Below are positions 18,692 to 27,449 of a DNA stretch of 34,195 nucleotides, in pieces. Below the pieces are notes generated by a model, which was not told the origin of the DNA, did not search any database, and worked only from the letters and a program-made list of their open reading frames with translations. The DNA is from Bacteroidia bacterium. Its GTDB lineage: Bacteria; Bacteroidota; Bacteroidia; SpSt-205. Made by a program: the position numbers and the translations under genes. The first letter of the stretch is position 1; each line of letters starts with the position of its first letter. The stretch lies in the NCBI GenBank assembly GCA_025062295.1, contig JANXAJ010000023.1, forward strand, positions 1-34,195, in the 5' to 3' direction.

Positions 18692-19951
18692 ATGCCTATC
18701 TGGCGACCTTACACGCCTCATTACGCAGGTGCGCCGCCTGTGCCGAAAATAGTCCGTGCACAGGGCTCTTACTTATATGCAGAGGATGGGCGTGCTTTCT
18801 GGGATGGGGTCTGCGCTTGGTGGGTTACCATCCATGGACATAGCCACCCTTTCATCGCAGAAGCCATCGCCAAGCAGGCAAAAACCCTTGACCAGGTTTT
18901 GTTTGCCGATTTTACTCACCCTGCAGCTGAAATCTTGACCGAAAAGCTGACTCGGCTTACTGGACTAACATGGGCTTTTTTCTCGGATGATGGCTCCACA
19001 GCTGTGGAGGTAGCTCTCAAAGTAGCTATTCAGTATTTCTACAATCGGGGGGAGAAGCGGCATCGCATCCTTGCTTTAGAGGGGGCTTATCATGGGGACA
19101 CCTTCGGGGCTATGAGTGTATCCGCTCGCAGCACTTTTACGGCTCCCTACAAAGACTATTTGTTTGAAGTGGAATGGCTTCCCTTCCCATCGCCAGAAAA
19201 TGAGGCAGCGCTCCGCTCTGTCTTAGAGTCACTGCGAGGGAGGAGAGACATCGCTGCATTTATCGGGGAGCCACTCCTTCAGGGGACAGCGGGCATGCGA
19301 ATGTATGCGGCTCACTTCTGGGATGATATTGCAAGGGCTGTGAGGGCAGCAGGGGCTCTCATCATCGCTGATGAGGTTTTCACGGGCTTTGGACGGACAG
19401 GAACCCTTTTCGCTATCCAACAGTGCGAAGAAAAGCCAGATATTCTATGTTTAGCAAAAGGGCTCACAGGCGGCTTCCTTCCTATGGGACTCACCCTCGT
19501 CCGAGAAGAGGTTTTTTCCGCTTTTTTCTCTCCAGAGCGGGAGAAGGTGCTATATCATGGTCATTCCTACACGGGCAATCCTATTGCTTCTGCCGCTGCG
19601 GTAGCGAATCTTACTCTCTGGGAGCACCCTCAAACCCAAGAGCAACTTCAAATGCTTGTCCGGTATCAGCGGCAGCTGGCTGAGCAGTGGAATGCGATTC
19701 ATCCGACGGCTCCTGCGCGTCAGCTGGGCCTTGTCCTTGCGATAGACCTTCCCAGCACAGAGAAAGGCTACTTTGCAGCCCATCGCACTCGGCTCAAAGC
19801 CTATGCCCTTGAGAGGGGGGTCTTCTTACGCCCGCTCGGGTCGGTAGCTTATATCCTCCCAGCCCTCAGTAGCCAGCCCAGCGAGCTTGAGCGAGCCGTG
19901 AGCCTCATAGATAAGTATCTCCAAGCACTACCTGAAGAAGAAAGAAGCTAA
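18692..19951 (+). CDS. bioA: Adenosylmethionine-8-amino-7-oxononanoate aminotransferase
   Basis: BioA transfers an amino group from S-adenosylmethionine to KAPA to give DAPA in biotin synthesis. The 419-residue class III aminotransferase shows WDGVCAWWVTIHGHSHP (37-53), FFSDDGSTAVEVALK (96-110), LEGAYHGDTFGAMSVS (129-144), DEVFTGFGRTG (227-237) and the PLP lysine in LCLAKGLTGGFLP (K256). WW and HGHSHP near the N-terminus are typical of BioA rather than ornithine or GABA aminotransferases. It follows atpC by 9 bases and probably shares its promoter. Its stop overlaps the stop of the convergent gene by 4 bases. No other bio genes are near. Confidence 0.95.
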   Translation: MPIWRPYTPHYAGAPPVPKIVRAQGSYLYAEDGRAFWDGVCAWWVTIHGHSHPFIAEAIAKQAKTLDQVLFADFTHPAAEILTEKLTRLTGLTWAFFSDDGSTAVEVALKVAIQYFYNRGEKRHRILALEGAYHGDTFGAMSVSARSTFTAPYKDYLFEVEWLPFPSPENEAALRSVLESLRGRRDIAAFIGEPLLQGTAGMRMYAAHFWDDIARAVRAAGALIIADEVFTGFGRTGTLFAIQQCEEKPDILCLAKGLTGGFLPMGLTLVREEVFSAFFSPEREKVLYHGHSYTGNPIASAAAVANLTLWEHPQTQEQLQMLVRYQRQLAEQWNAIHPTAPARQLGLVLAIDLPSTEKGYFAAHRTRLKAYALERGVFLRPLGSVAYILPALSSQPSELERAVSLIDKYLQALPEEERS

Positions 19952-21105
19952 AAAATCTTCTGACTTCCACTTAGTTCTTTCACTCTCCTCTCTATATTCA
20001 CGCCTCGCTCACTGAGGTACTTTATGACGAAGTCAAAAGCACCTTCCTTGCCCGCTATCTGCTCGGGAGCAAAAATCCCAGACTCAACCGAGGCTCGGTC
20101 CAAAAGATAGGAAGCCAAAGCCGTAGCTGTGTAAGCCGTACAACGAGCCATAGCACTGATTTGACGAGAAAGGTCAGCCTCTTCCTTAAGCCAGTATTCA
20201 TACTGCAGGAGCTGTCCCTCCTTCTTGCCAACTATGCGGACGCACATAATCAAGATGTCTTTTTCGCTCGGTTTGAGAATCCATTGCCGGCTCAAAAGGG
20301 CAAGGGTAACTTCTATGGGACGAACCTGAGTCCCTCCGACAGAGATAAGCTCCTCTGAGAAAAAACCCGACTCCTGAAGGATTAGGATAGACTCAGCATG
20401 ACCAGGATAGCGAAGGGTCTTCTCTCGCATATTGGGCACAGAGGTGGTGTGAAGAAGTGTGCGCAAACCATCTGTGTTGAAGGCTTCAAGAGTTCCGATT
20501 TCAGGCACCTCAAAAAGCTCTACCTCAGAGAGAGGAGGTTTGACAATCTCTTGGCCACCGATTCGTTGGCGAACTGGTCGGCGATACTCCTCAATCACAT
20601 CCGCTGGAGAAAAAGGAGCTTTGTACTGGTAGGGCCACTGGCGTTCCACCGGAAGCCCACCTACGAAACACTCGTAAGACTCTACACTCATCTCCAAAAG
20701 ATGGCGACCAAGAAGGAGATTAGAGAGACCCGGAGCAACCCCCGCATCCACTATCGCTATAGCTCCCTTTTCTTTTGCAATCCTCTCTAAGCTAAATGGC
20801 TCCTCAGGAAAGAATGAGATATCCACTACCCTCTTACCCATTTGCACGAGGGTCTGAAGAACCAAAAATCCTATGTCTCCAGGTACCGCACTAAGTACGA
20901 GCGAATTCGGCTCTGCCACTTCCTCCAAGGAGTGAGTGTCTGCAAAATCAATACAATAGGTCTGAAGAGAGGGCATTTCTTTCTGAAGGAGGGAGAGCCG
21001 TTCGGGGTCATAGTCTGCAACTGTAACAGCGCAGCGGTCGCCAAGGTCTAAGGCAATGGCCCTTCCCATTCGTCCTGCTCCGAGAACCAGAACAGAGGGT
21101 TTCAT
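19948..21105 (-). CDS. Saccharopine dehydrogenase-family protein, lysine 6-dehydrogenase-like
   Basis: This 385-residue cytoplasmic oxidoreductase has an N-terminal Rossmann fold (VLVLGAGRMGRAIALDL, then VTVADYDPERL) and the saccharopine-dehydrogenase C-terminal domain (VDAGVAPGLSNLLLG, then GGLPVERQWPYQYK). Its length and the DAGVAPGLSN stretch resemble lysine 6-dehydrogenases and related lysine-pathway enzymes; the exact reaction cannot be fixed from sequence. ATG 21105 starts directly at the Rossmann strand (MKPSVLVLGAGRMG). A GTG at 21126, two bases after the stop of the P-type ATPase gene, would add seven residues and is also possible. The gene follows the copper ATPase on the same strand and ends with a four-base tail-to-tail overlap with bioA. 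Confidence 0.85.
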   Translation of the reverse strand: MKPSVLVLGAGRMGRAIALDLGDRCAVTVADYDPERLSLLQKEMPSLQTYCIDFADTHSLEEVAEPNSLVLSAVPGDIGFLVLQTLVQMGKRVVDISFFPEEPFSLERIAKEKGAIAIVDAGVAPGLSNLLLGRHLLEMSVESYECFVGGLPVERQWPYQYKAPFSPADVIEEYRRPVRQRIGGQEIVKPPLSEVELFEVPEIGTLEAFNTDGLRTLLHTTSVPNMREKTLRYPGHAESILILQESGFFSEELISVGGTQVRPIEVTLALLSRQWILKPSEKDILIMCVRIVGKKEGQLLQYEYWLKEEADLSRQISAMARCTAYTATALASYLLDRASVESGIFAPEQIAGKEGAFDFVIKYLSERGVNIERRVKELSGSQKIF

Positions 21106-21128
21106 AGCCTTTTTCAAAGGTCGCACTC

Positions 21129-23240
21129 TTACCTTAAGCGCAAACGAAGACTATTCAACACAACGAAAAGGGAGCTGAGCGACATCAAGAAAGCACTTAC
21201 CCCAGGGGATAAGGAGAGGGAGGGCAGAAGCCCCATTGCTGCGGGAATCGCTATCAGATTGTAGGCAAATGCCCATAAGAGATTTTGGAGAATAGTCCGC
21301 CGCAGCCTTACGCTGAGTTGATACACCGAAGGGAGCACCGTTTCTGTGTCCTGAAGGAGAGCGATTCCTGCACTCCGAGCCGCTGCCCCCGCACTCTGAT
21401 GTACGGCTATCCCCACGAAGGCTGTCTGAAGAGCGATGCTGTCATTAATCCCATCCCCTACAAACACCACTTTCTCTCCTTTGGCCTGCTCCTTTTCTAT
21501 CCATTGAGCTTTCTCAAAGGGAGAGAGACCGCAGTGAATTTCGTCAAAGCCGAACTCTTTCCCCACCTCGTAGGCTGCAGGAGAGGGATCTCCCGTAAGA
21601 AGTACGAGCCTTTTGCCCTCTCGCTTGAGACTCTGGAGGAAGGGAGCAAGCCCTTTTCGCCGCACATCCGTGAAAGTAAAGAGCGCCACCACTGAAGTAG
21701 GCGTAGCAACAGCTACACTCATCTCTTTAGGAAGATCTAAAGAAGGATGCTGCTCTCGGATCCATACAGGACTGCCAATATAAAGCTGCACATCTGGAAA
21801 GGTAGCGATGAGTCCCTTGCCCGGCAATTCGGTAAGCTGCGGCTCTGGAAGAATCGCCCCATTCTGAGTTTCCAAGTACTCTCGCAGCGCCTGAGCGAGA
21901 GGATGGAGGCTTCGCCGAAGAGCTACATAGATATGCGCAGTATAGCTGGAGTCATACCATTCAACTGTGCGAACAGAAGCTTTTCCATATGTGAGGGTTC
22001 CCGTCTTGTCAAAAGCCCAGATGGTAGCCCGAGAGAGATTTTCCATTTGTGATATCTCTTGCAGGAGGATGCGAGCTCCGGCAGCGCTTCGGACAGCCAT
22101 TTGAACAGCGATGGGCGTGGCTAGCCCGAGCGCACACGGGCAGGATATCACCAGCACACTCAGAGCTCGCTCGCATGCCAGAAGGGTCGGAGCTCCACCC
22201 CACAAGTGATAAACTACCGCCCCAAGGGCAAGCAGGATCACTATCGGTACAAAAAAGGCGGCTATTCGGTCTGCAATTCGTTGCACCTGTGATTGACTCT
22301 CCTGAGCTTGGCTCACTCGCCGAATGATCTGAGACAGGACCGTCTCCTGAATCGGCACCTCCACTCTCACCAGAACTGTCCCCGACAAGTTCTGACTCCC
22401 AGCCCAGACAGCATCTCCTTTTGATTTCTCCACAGGAAAAGGTTCTCCCGTAAGGAAGCTCTCCGACACAGCCGCATTCCCTTCTACAATCGTACCATCT
22501 ACTGGAAAAATCTCCTGAGCCCTGACCTCTACTATGTCGCCTACCCGTAGAGCGTGGGTAGGCACTTCCTCTATCCTTGAGCCAGAGCGGCGCCGAGCCG
22601 CAGGGACAGCTAAAAAAGCAAAATCACCTAAGAGGTGCTGCGCTCGAGCCCGCACCCCCTCTTCTATGTAGCGTCCCAGCAGGACAAAAAAGAGAATCTC
22701 TGCCCCTGCCATGACTGCATGGCCCGCATTTCTCTGAAAGAGCTCTACACCGCCTAATACCAAGCTGCCAGCTATGCCCAAAGAAATAAGTGTATCCATC
22801 GTGAGCTGCTTCACCCTTAGCTGCCGCCAAGCAGGTCGTCCAAAATACATCCCTCCTATCCACCCCACGCCTATAAGAGAGACACCATAGTATACCGCAC
22901 CCACCCATAATGGCAAAGAGAGAAAATGAAACCCTATTCCCATCGTTACAAAGAGTCCTGCCAAGACCACATGCTTTGCTAAACGGCGCATATACTGCTG
23001 ATGGAGAAGCCGCTGGGTTTGAGCATCTGGTAGAAGATCATACCCTGCGGACGCCAGCACCTGACGAAGGGCCTCAAACGAGGCCTCCTCCACCCTATGG
23101 CGCACAAGCACTTCCTGAGCAGCAAAGTGAACCCGCGCCGACTCTACGCCAGGAACGCTCTTCAAAAGGGACTCTACGCTCGCAGCACAGCTCTGGCAGG
23201 TCATTCCAATGACTTTGTAAGTCGTTTCTATCACTGCCAC
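21129..23240 (-). CDS. copA: Heavy-metal (copper-type) P1B ATPase
   Basis: This 703-residue inner membrane pump exports Cu(I) or another soft metal using ATP. One N-terminal heavy-metal domain carries GMTCQSC (12-18). About eight membrane helices follow, with the actuator SFLTGEP (261-267), the metal-binding CPC in SCPCALGLATP (C367, C369), the phosphorylation site DKTGTLT (411-417), the HP motif in RRSLHPLAQ, and the hinge VGDGINDSIAL. CPC plus a single MxCxxC domain favours Cu(I) and a CopA/CcoI-type role. No cytochrome oxidase or ccoGHS gene lies in the window. The start is GTG, with another GTG two codons on. No copper regulator is adjacent. Confidence 0.94.
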   Translation of the reverse strand: MAVIETTYKVIGMTCQSCAASVESLLKSVPGVESARVHFAAQEVLVRHRVEEASFEALRQVLASAGYDLLPDAQTQRLLHQQYMRRLAKHVVLAGLFVTMGIGFHFLSLPLWVGAVYYGVSLIGVGWIGGMYFGRPAWRQLRVKQLTMDTLISLGIAGSLVLGGVELFQRNAGHAVMAGAEILFFVLLGRYIEEGVRARAQHLLGDFAFLAVPAARRRSGSRIEEVPTHALRVGDIVEVRAQEIFPVDGTIVEGNAAVSESFLTGEPFPVEKSKGDAVWAGSQNLSGTVLVRVEVPIQETVLSQIIRRVSQAQESQSQVQRIADRIAAFFVPIVILLALGAVVYHLWGGAPTLLACERALSVLVISCPCALGLATPIAVQMAVRSAAGARILLQEISQMENLSRATIWAFDKTGTLTYGKASVRTVEWYDSSYTAHIYVALRRSLHPLAQALREYLETQNGAILPEPQLTELPGKGLIATFPDVQLYIGSPVWIREQHPSLDLPKEMSVAVATPTSVVALFTFTDVRRKGLAPFLQSLKREGKRLVLLTGDPSPAAYEVGKEFGFDEIHCGLSPFEKAQWIEKEQAKGEKVVFVGDGINDSIALQTAFVGIAVHQSAGAAARSAGIALLQDTETVLPSVYQLSVRLRRTILQNLLWAFAYNLIAIPAAMGLLPSLSLSPGVSAFLMSLSSLFVVLNSLRLRLR

Positions 23241-23254
23241 GAGGCTAACCTAAG

Positions 23255-23262
23255 CGAAAATA
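23255..23262 (-). promoter_or_regulatory. Weak -7 box TATTTTCG before the P1B ATPase
   Basis: TATTTTCG has one mismatch to TAnnTTTG and lies 14 bases before the GTG at 23240. The gene needs a promoter here because a terminator sits immediately upstream on the same strand. Confidence 0.35.
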
Positions 23263-23273
23263 CCGTATTAAGC

Positions 23274-23310
23274 AAAAAAAGAGAGGGCGAGCTTCTCCGC
23301 CCGCCCTCTC
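23274..23310 (-). terminator. Rho-independent terminator of the secreted repeat protein gene
   Basis: On the minus strand, GAGAGGGCG and CGCCCTCTC (plus 23302-23310 and 23281-23289) pair perfectly over 9 bases around a 12-base loop. Seven Ts follow at once (plus 23280-23274). It begins 20 bases after the stop of the repeat protein gene at 23331 and separates it from the P1B ATPase gene. This is the only textbook terminator in the window. Confidence 0.92.
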
Positions 23311-23330
23311 GAAGAAGTGGATTTTTCCCC

Positions 23331-25835
23331 TTACTCCGTAATGAGGAGGCGAATGAGAGCCGAACGCCCCTCCCCAGAGATAAGGAGCTGATAAAGACCT
23401 GCAGGAACGCTCAGACGGATGTCCTTACGGTCTCCTTGCAGTCTATCCATATAGACCACTCGACCGCTCAGGTCCAGAACCTGAAGCTCATAGAGCCCTG
23501 CAACAGGCATCATGACCGTGAAAGAACCAGTATTCGGGTTCGGGAAAGCACTGAAACTCCCTGCTGCTGTAAGAAGGCTCGTAGTGATGCTGACATTTAC
23601 ATTCAGCGTGTCTCGCTCCTCACAGGCTCCATTCGTCGAAATCAGAATGAGCTGATAGTTGCCTCGCTGGCGGAAAACATACTTCAGGGTATCATCATCA
23701 CCTGTAGCTATAGGAGTATTATTACCAGATGCATAGAGCTGCCATTCATATGAGTTGCCAGATACATTGCTCTGAGCTCTGAAGACCACTACCACAGAGT
23801 CGCGTCCAGAGGCATTATAAGTCTGACCACTATTGTAGGTCGTATTACCTATTGCGATAGAAGCATTAGGTGCTGGTGAAACTGTGATAACCGCTGCATC
23901 CGCACTGACAGAAGGATCCGTACAAACAGACCCATCAGGTGGATAGTTGATAGCCCGTACTTCCACAGTCTCCTCGCCAGCAGCAGTGAGGGTTAGAACA
24001 AACTCAGGTCCCGTAACATCTTCTTGGAGAACGCCATTCACGTACCACTCATACACCTCCGCGCCTGGCTCTACTTCAAATACGACGGTAGCATCAGTAA
24101 TACATACACTTCGGTCTCCTCCTAAGTTCATAACGGGTGCAGGAGCAGCTGCTGGTGTGACTGTGATCTCCACCTCATCCTCGCTAATAGATTGCCCAGT
24201 ACATACGGATCCGGATGGAGGGTTGCTAATAGCTCGGACTCGAACGGTATAAGTGCCAGGATCTGTGAACTGCAATGTGAAGTTTCTACCTGTAGCATCA
24301 GGCTGAAGGTCGTCATTCACGTACCACTCATACACATCAGCTCCCTCCTCCACTTCAAACGACACACTTCCTTGAGACACACAGACCGTCTGATCAGGAC
24401 CGAGACTCATCACGGGAGCTGGTGGAGCTGCCGGCGTAACCGTCACAGTCAGCTCATCTTGCGCCTGGACTGGATTACAAGCAGAGCCTGGAGGGGGAGA
24501 GTTGATCCCGACGACTCTCACAGTGTAAGTGCCAGGTGCAAAGAGTGAGAATGTAAATTCCCTTAAAGAGGAGGAAGTAATAAGGAAATTGTCTACATAC
24601 CACTCATAGGTTTGCGCCCCTTCAGTCGCCTCAAGTTGAATGCTACCTGCCGATATACAGACCGTCGTGTCATCATCAAGTGGCGTATTATCAACTGGAT
24701 TAGTCAGCTGAATTGAGCCAAGAGCAGGTGCTGCTTCTGTGACTGTAATTACCACCTCATCGGTTAGAGTAGCTTGGTCTGTACATACAGAAAATGGGGG
24801 CGGATTACTAATGGCTGTGACTGACACTGTATAAGTGCCTGCGCTAGAAAAGGTTAGCGTGAAGGTATTGGTAATATATGGCTGGAGGTTTCCGTCTACA
24901 TACCACTGGTAGAAGTCAGCTCCTGGTGCTACTGTAAGCTCAAGGCTGCCATCAGAGATACATACTGATCTGTCGGGACCCAAATCTATCCCTGGAGGGA
25001 GGGATGCGCCTGGAGTCGCCACTACTAATAGCGTATCCCGACTCGTATCAGCAGGGCAGAAAGACCCCGGAGAAGGGGAATTAATGGCAAGCACTACTAC
25101 TTCATATTCTCCAGCCCCCTCTGAGAAAAGCAAGGTATAAAAATTAGCTGGATGATCTTGCCGTAGCTGATTATTGACGTACCAGACATACCTTTGAGCC
25201 CCCCCTGGCACCTCAATAGGGTACAGATTGCTAACGCACACCCTTACCTCCCTATTAGGGAAGAAGAAGGGGGGTGATGGAGGAGGCAAAGTTGAAGGGT
25301 AGCCTGTGACTTCTACAACTATCTCACCCTCATCAGTAGCGTCGAACCCCTCCACTCTTAGGATTATTTCTCTCCCCTGCTCCAGAGGGAAGGTATCCCT
25401 TGTCGTTACTGCTGAGGCGGTATTAGCCCCCGTTCCATTGATCAAAACAATACCCGCTCTGTTATCATCTGGAGCGGGACATAGTACAGGATTAGCATCA
25501 GTGTTGTCATCGTTTGAGAGCTCGTATGACACCCCAGCACTCTTGACCGTCAAGTAAGTATTGAACCCTGTGGGACAGGTGCGTATAATGAGGCTATCAA
25601 AACAGCGGGGAAGGACGATCTTGAAATAAGCATCTTTTCCTGGCAGTCCCTCTTGGTTCGCAAAGCCAGGGTCTAAAGTGTTGAGAGTGCCTTGCCCCGT
25701 ATACAACGAGGAAGGGGCTAGTTGAAGGACGATTTCCGAAGGATTGGACTCTTCACTTCCTACCGGTGACTGAGCCCATCCTTGATTCCACAGCCCAAGG
25801 GCTGTGATGACCGTGAGTAGCTGTAGGTACCGCAT
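23331..25835 (-). CDS. T9SS-secreted surface protein with PKD-like cysteine-paired repeats
   Basis: This 834-residue secreted protein is probably an adhesin or other surface structure. Numbered from ATG 25835, a signal peptide ends NQGWA|Q (A21), and residues about 30-180 form a pre-peptidase-C-like beta domain. Five tandem beta-sandwich repeats of about 92-101 residues follow (about 196-655), each with a xYxWYVN core strand and GTYTVRVxAIxxPP near its end, resembling PKD/Ig-like folds; a sixth diverged copy covers about 658-750. Each of the five has two cysteines 59-60 residues apart. The C-terminus is a type A sorting domain: FPNPNTGSF (764-772), LYELQVLDLSGRVVY, AGLYQLLI. Frame-internal ATG 25877 would add 14 residues and hide the signal peptide; ATG 25835 lies 8 bases after TAATTTTG. 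No catalytic motif was found. It is a single-gene unit with its own terminator. Confidence 0.92.
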   Translation of the reverse strand: MRYLQLLTVITALGLWNQGWAQSPVGSEESNPSEIVLQLAPSSLYTGQGTLNTLDPGFANQEGLPGKDAYFKIVLPRCFDSLIIRTCPTGFNTYLTVKSAGVSYELSNDDNTDANPVLCPAPDDNRAGIVLINGTGANTASAVTTRDTFPLEQGREIILRVEGFDATDEGEIVVEVTGYPSTLPPPSPPFFFPNREVRVCVSNLYPIEVPGGAQRYVWYVNNQLRQDHPANFYTLLFSEGAGEYEVVVLAINSPSPGSFCPADTSRDTLLVVATPGASLPPGIDLGPDRSVCISDGSLELTVAPGADFYQWYVDGNLQPYITNTFTLTFSSAGTYTVSVTAISNPPPFSVCTDQATLTDEVVITVTEAAPALGSIQLTNPVDNTPLDDDTTVCISAGSIQLEATEGAQTYEWYVDNFLITSSSLREFTFSLFAPGTYTVRVVGINSPPPGSACNPVQAQDELTVTVTPAAPPAPVMSLGPDQTVCVSQGSVSFEVEEGADVYEWYVNDDLQPDATGRNFTLQFTDPGTYTVRVRAISNPPSGSVCTGQSISEDEVEITVTPAAAPAPVMNLGGDRSVCITDATVVFEVEPGAEVYEWYVNGVLQEDVTGPEFVLTLTAAGEETVEVRAINYPPDGSVCTDPSVSADAAVITVSPAPNASIAIGNTTYNSGQTYNASGRDSVVVVFRAQSNVSGNSYEWQLYASGNNTPIATGDDDTLKYVFRQRGNYQLILISTNGACEERDTLNVNVSITTSLLTAAGSFSAFPNPNTGSFTVMMPVAGLYELQVLDLSGRVVYMDRLQGDRKDIRLSVPAGLYQLLISGEGRSALIRLLITE
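23890..25270 (-). repeat. Five tandem ~280-300 bp repeats encoding PKD-like domains
   Basis: The region repeats with a period of 92, 101, 92 and 93 codons between the first cysteines of successive copies. Copies four and five (about 23890-24420) look most alike at protein level (VYEWYVN, PAPVM, GSVCT). The copies have diverged at DNA level, so this is not a recent duplication overall. Confidence 0.85.
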
Positions 25836-25843
25836 ATCGGTGA

Positions 25844-25851
25844 CAAAATTA
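25844..25851 (-). promoter_or_regulatory. -7 box TAATTTTG of the secreted repeat protein gene
   Basis: A perfect TAnnTTTG match 8 bases before ATG 25835. It lies inside the 5' extension of the frame (25836-25877), so those extra codons would not be transcribed from this promoter. This supports the shorter start. Confidence 0.65.
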
Positions 25852-25894
25852 CGGCAAAAGCGAGAAATCCAAGCCAAAAAAAAGAGAAGAGAAA

Positions 25895-25910
25895 AAACTT
25901 GCAGAAGTTT
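25895..25910 (-). terminator. Weak terminator-like hairpin after the kinase gene
   Basis: AAACTT and AAGTTT pair over 6 bases around a 4-base loop, starting 9 bases after the kinase stop. On the minus strand the hairpin is followed by a T/C-rich stretch containing a T8 run. The stem is A/T-rich, so termination strength is uncertain. Confidence 0.45.
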
Positions 25911-25919
25911 AGAATTCGG

Positions 25920-27449
25920 CTATTTAGGACACTCCCGAGAGTCAAGCACTTCTATGCCTGCTATGCGATGCTCCTGAAAGGAGAGACGAAGCTTTTTGAT
26001 TTTGCAGACAGGGGGGAGCGGCGCCTCGCGCAAGACCGTCCGCCGAAAAGGAGGTCGTCGCCCCGGCACTTGAACCTCTACCGGCAGGAGCTGAGGACGG
26101 GGTGTATAGACTTGATAGAGCAATCCTTCTACTACCACTCTTCCGCCATACCGCTTAGCCTGAGGCGCCTCCTCCCATCTCACAGAGTCTTCCTTCAAGC
26201 TCTGCCAGAACTCTACAAAGTATTTCTGGATCGCCTTCTCCCGAGAAAGAAGAGAGTCAGCATAGATAGGAGACAAGGTCTCGCTTAGGAGGCTTCTCAG
26301 GAGCCGCTCATCATGGCGATGGAGAGCTACAACGAAGGAATCAGCGATGGCAAGAGCTTGAGCTGCCCGAGCCGCCCGACTCCGCTGCATCCAAAGAAAG
26401 AAAACAATGCCTCCCAGCAAGAGAATAAGAATACCGCCTATTCCATAGAGATGCCACTTCCGACTCTCCTTATCTGGTTTCACAGAAGGAGGGGGCTGAG
26501 CGATGGCTGTAGGAAGACTCCCTCCCGCTTGCGTCAAAGCTGGATTTCCCACCGCCGAGGTCTCCTCTTGCAGGGCATACTTAGGCAAGACTCGCAAAAG
26601 CTCTGAAGCAAACTCCTGACAAGACTGAAATCGCTCCTCTCGCTTTTTTGCCAAAGCCCGACGAAGAATCGGCTCAAAGTCAGGGGCTATCTTCGGATTG
26701 AGCTCTGAAAGGGAAGGGGGCGGCTCACTCGCTATCTTGACCAAAATCTCAAATTCTGACAGCTGCCCCCTGTCATACATCTCCTGTCCTGTCAACATCT
26801 CAAAAAGTACCACCCCCAGCGAGTAAATGTCAGCTCGGTGATCTATATCGGCTGGACTCTTAGCTTTGAGCTGCTCAGGGCTCATATAAACCACAGTCCC
26901 CAAGGTCGTCCCCGTTCGGGTCAGCTCCATCCCCTCTCCACTAAGGGTCGCATCTGGCGATACAATCCGAGCAATTCCAAAGTCTAATACCTTGACAGTA
27001 TTATCTGGGCGTATGAGGATATTACTGGGCTTGATGTCGCGGTGAATAACCCCATTCTGATGGGCGTACTGAAAGGCATCCAAAACTTGAAGGAAGATCT
27101 CCACTGCCTGCTTCGGCGGAAGGGGTCCTCGAAGTACCCGATGGATATATCGATCTAAAGAAATTCCCTCTACATACTCCATAACCAGAAAGAGCCCCTC
27201 TTCTGGACGAGCCCAGTAATCATAGAGCTGAACGATGTTCGGATGATTGAGCCGAGAGAGAATGAGCGCTTCGCGCTTGAAACGCTCCTGAATCCGAGGA
27301 TCACGGGCCAAGTGAGGACTAATCACCTTGATTGCTACCTTTCGTCCGATCTCGGTATGGACCCCCAGATACACCTCCCCCATCCCTCCCTGTCCAATCA
27401 GCTTTTCAATCCGATAGTTGAGCAGCTTCTTCCCAATGAGCGAGCTCAT
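25920..27449 (-). CDS. Transmembrane Ser/Thr protein kinase (PknB-like catalytic domain)
   Basis: This 509-residue kinase has a complete cytoplasmic catalytic domain (about 12-288): glycine loop GQGGMGEV (19-26), ATP-anchoring K41, catalytic HRDIKPSN (136-143), DFG (156-158), an SPE at 190-192 in place of APE, and DIYSLGVVLFEML. A Pro-rich linker and a single transmembrane helix (about 334-354) lead to a roughly 155-residue extracytoplasmic domain with two cysteines (482, 507). That domain contains no PASTA repeats and no fold that I recognise; its first part (IADSFVVALHRHDERLL) is helical. The start overlaps the phosphatase stop as ATGA. Kinase and phosphatase are therefore made together and probably act on shared substrates (inference from the known Stk/Stp pairing). 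Confidence 0.93.
   Translation of the reverse strand: MSSLIGKKLLNYRIEKLIGQGGMGEVYLGVHTEIGRKVAIKVISPHLARDPRIQERFKREALILSRLNHPNIVQLYDYWARPEEGLFLVMEYVEGISLDRYIHRVLRGPLPPKQAVEIFLQVLDAFQYAHQNGVIHRDIKPSNILIRPDNTVKVLDFGIARIVSPDATLSGEGMELTRTGTTLGTVVYMSPEQLKAKSPADIDHRADIYSLGVVLFEMLTGQEMYDRGQLSEFEILVKIASEPPPSLSELNPKIAPDFEPILRRALAKKREERFQSCQEFASELLRVLPKYALQEETSAVGNPALTQAGGSLPTAIAQPPPSVKPDKESRKWHLYGIGGILILLLGGIVFFLWMQRSRAARAAQALAIADSFVVALHRHDERLLRSLLSETLSPIYADSLLSREKAIQKYFVEFWQSLKEDSVRWEEAPQAKRYGGRVVVEGLLYQVYTPRPQLLPVEVQVPGRRPPFRRTVLREAPLPPVCKIKKLRLSFQEHRIAGIEVLDSRECPK

Noticed and set aside
23890..25270. Regular repeats that could suggest a CRISPR or minisatellite array
   Set aside because: The period is about 280 bases, copies are diverged, and they encode in-frame protein domains throughout.
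25836..25877. N-terminal extension of the repeat protein to 25877
   Set aside because: It places 14 polar residues before a clear signal peptide and lies over the -7 box.
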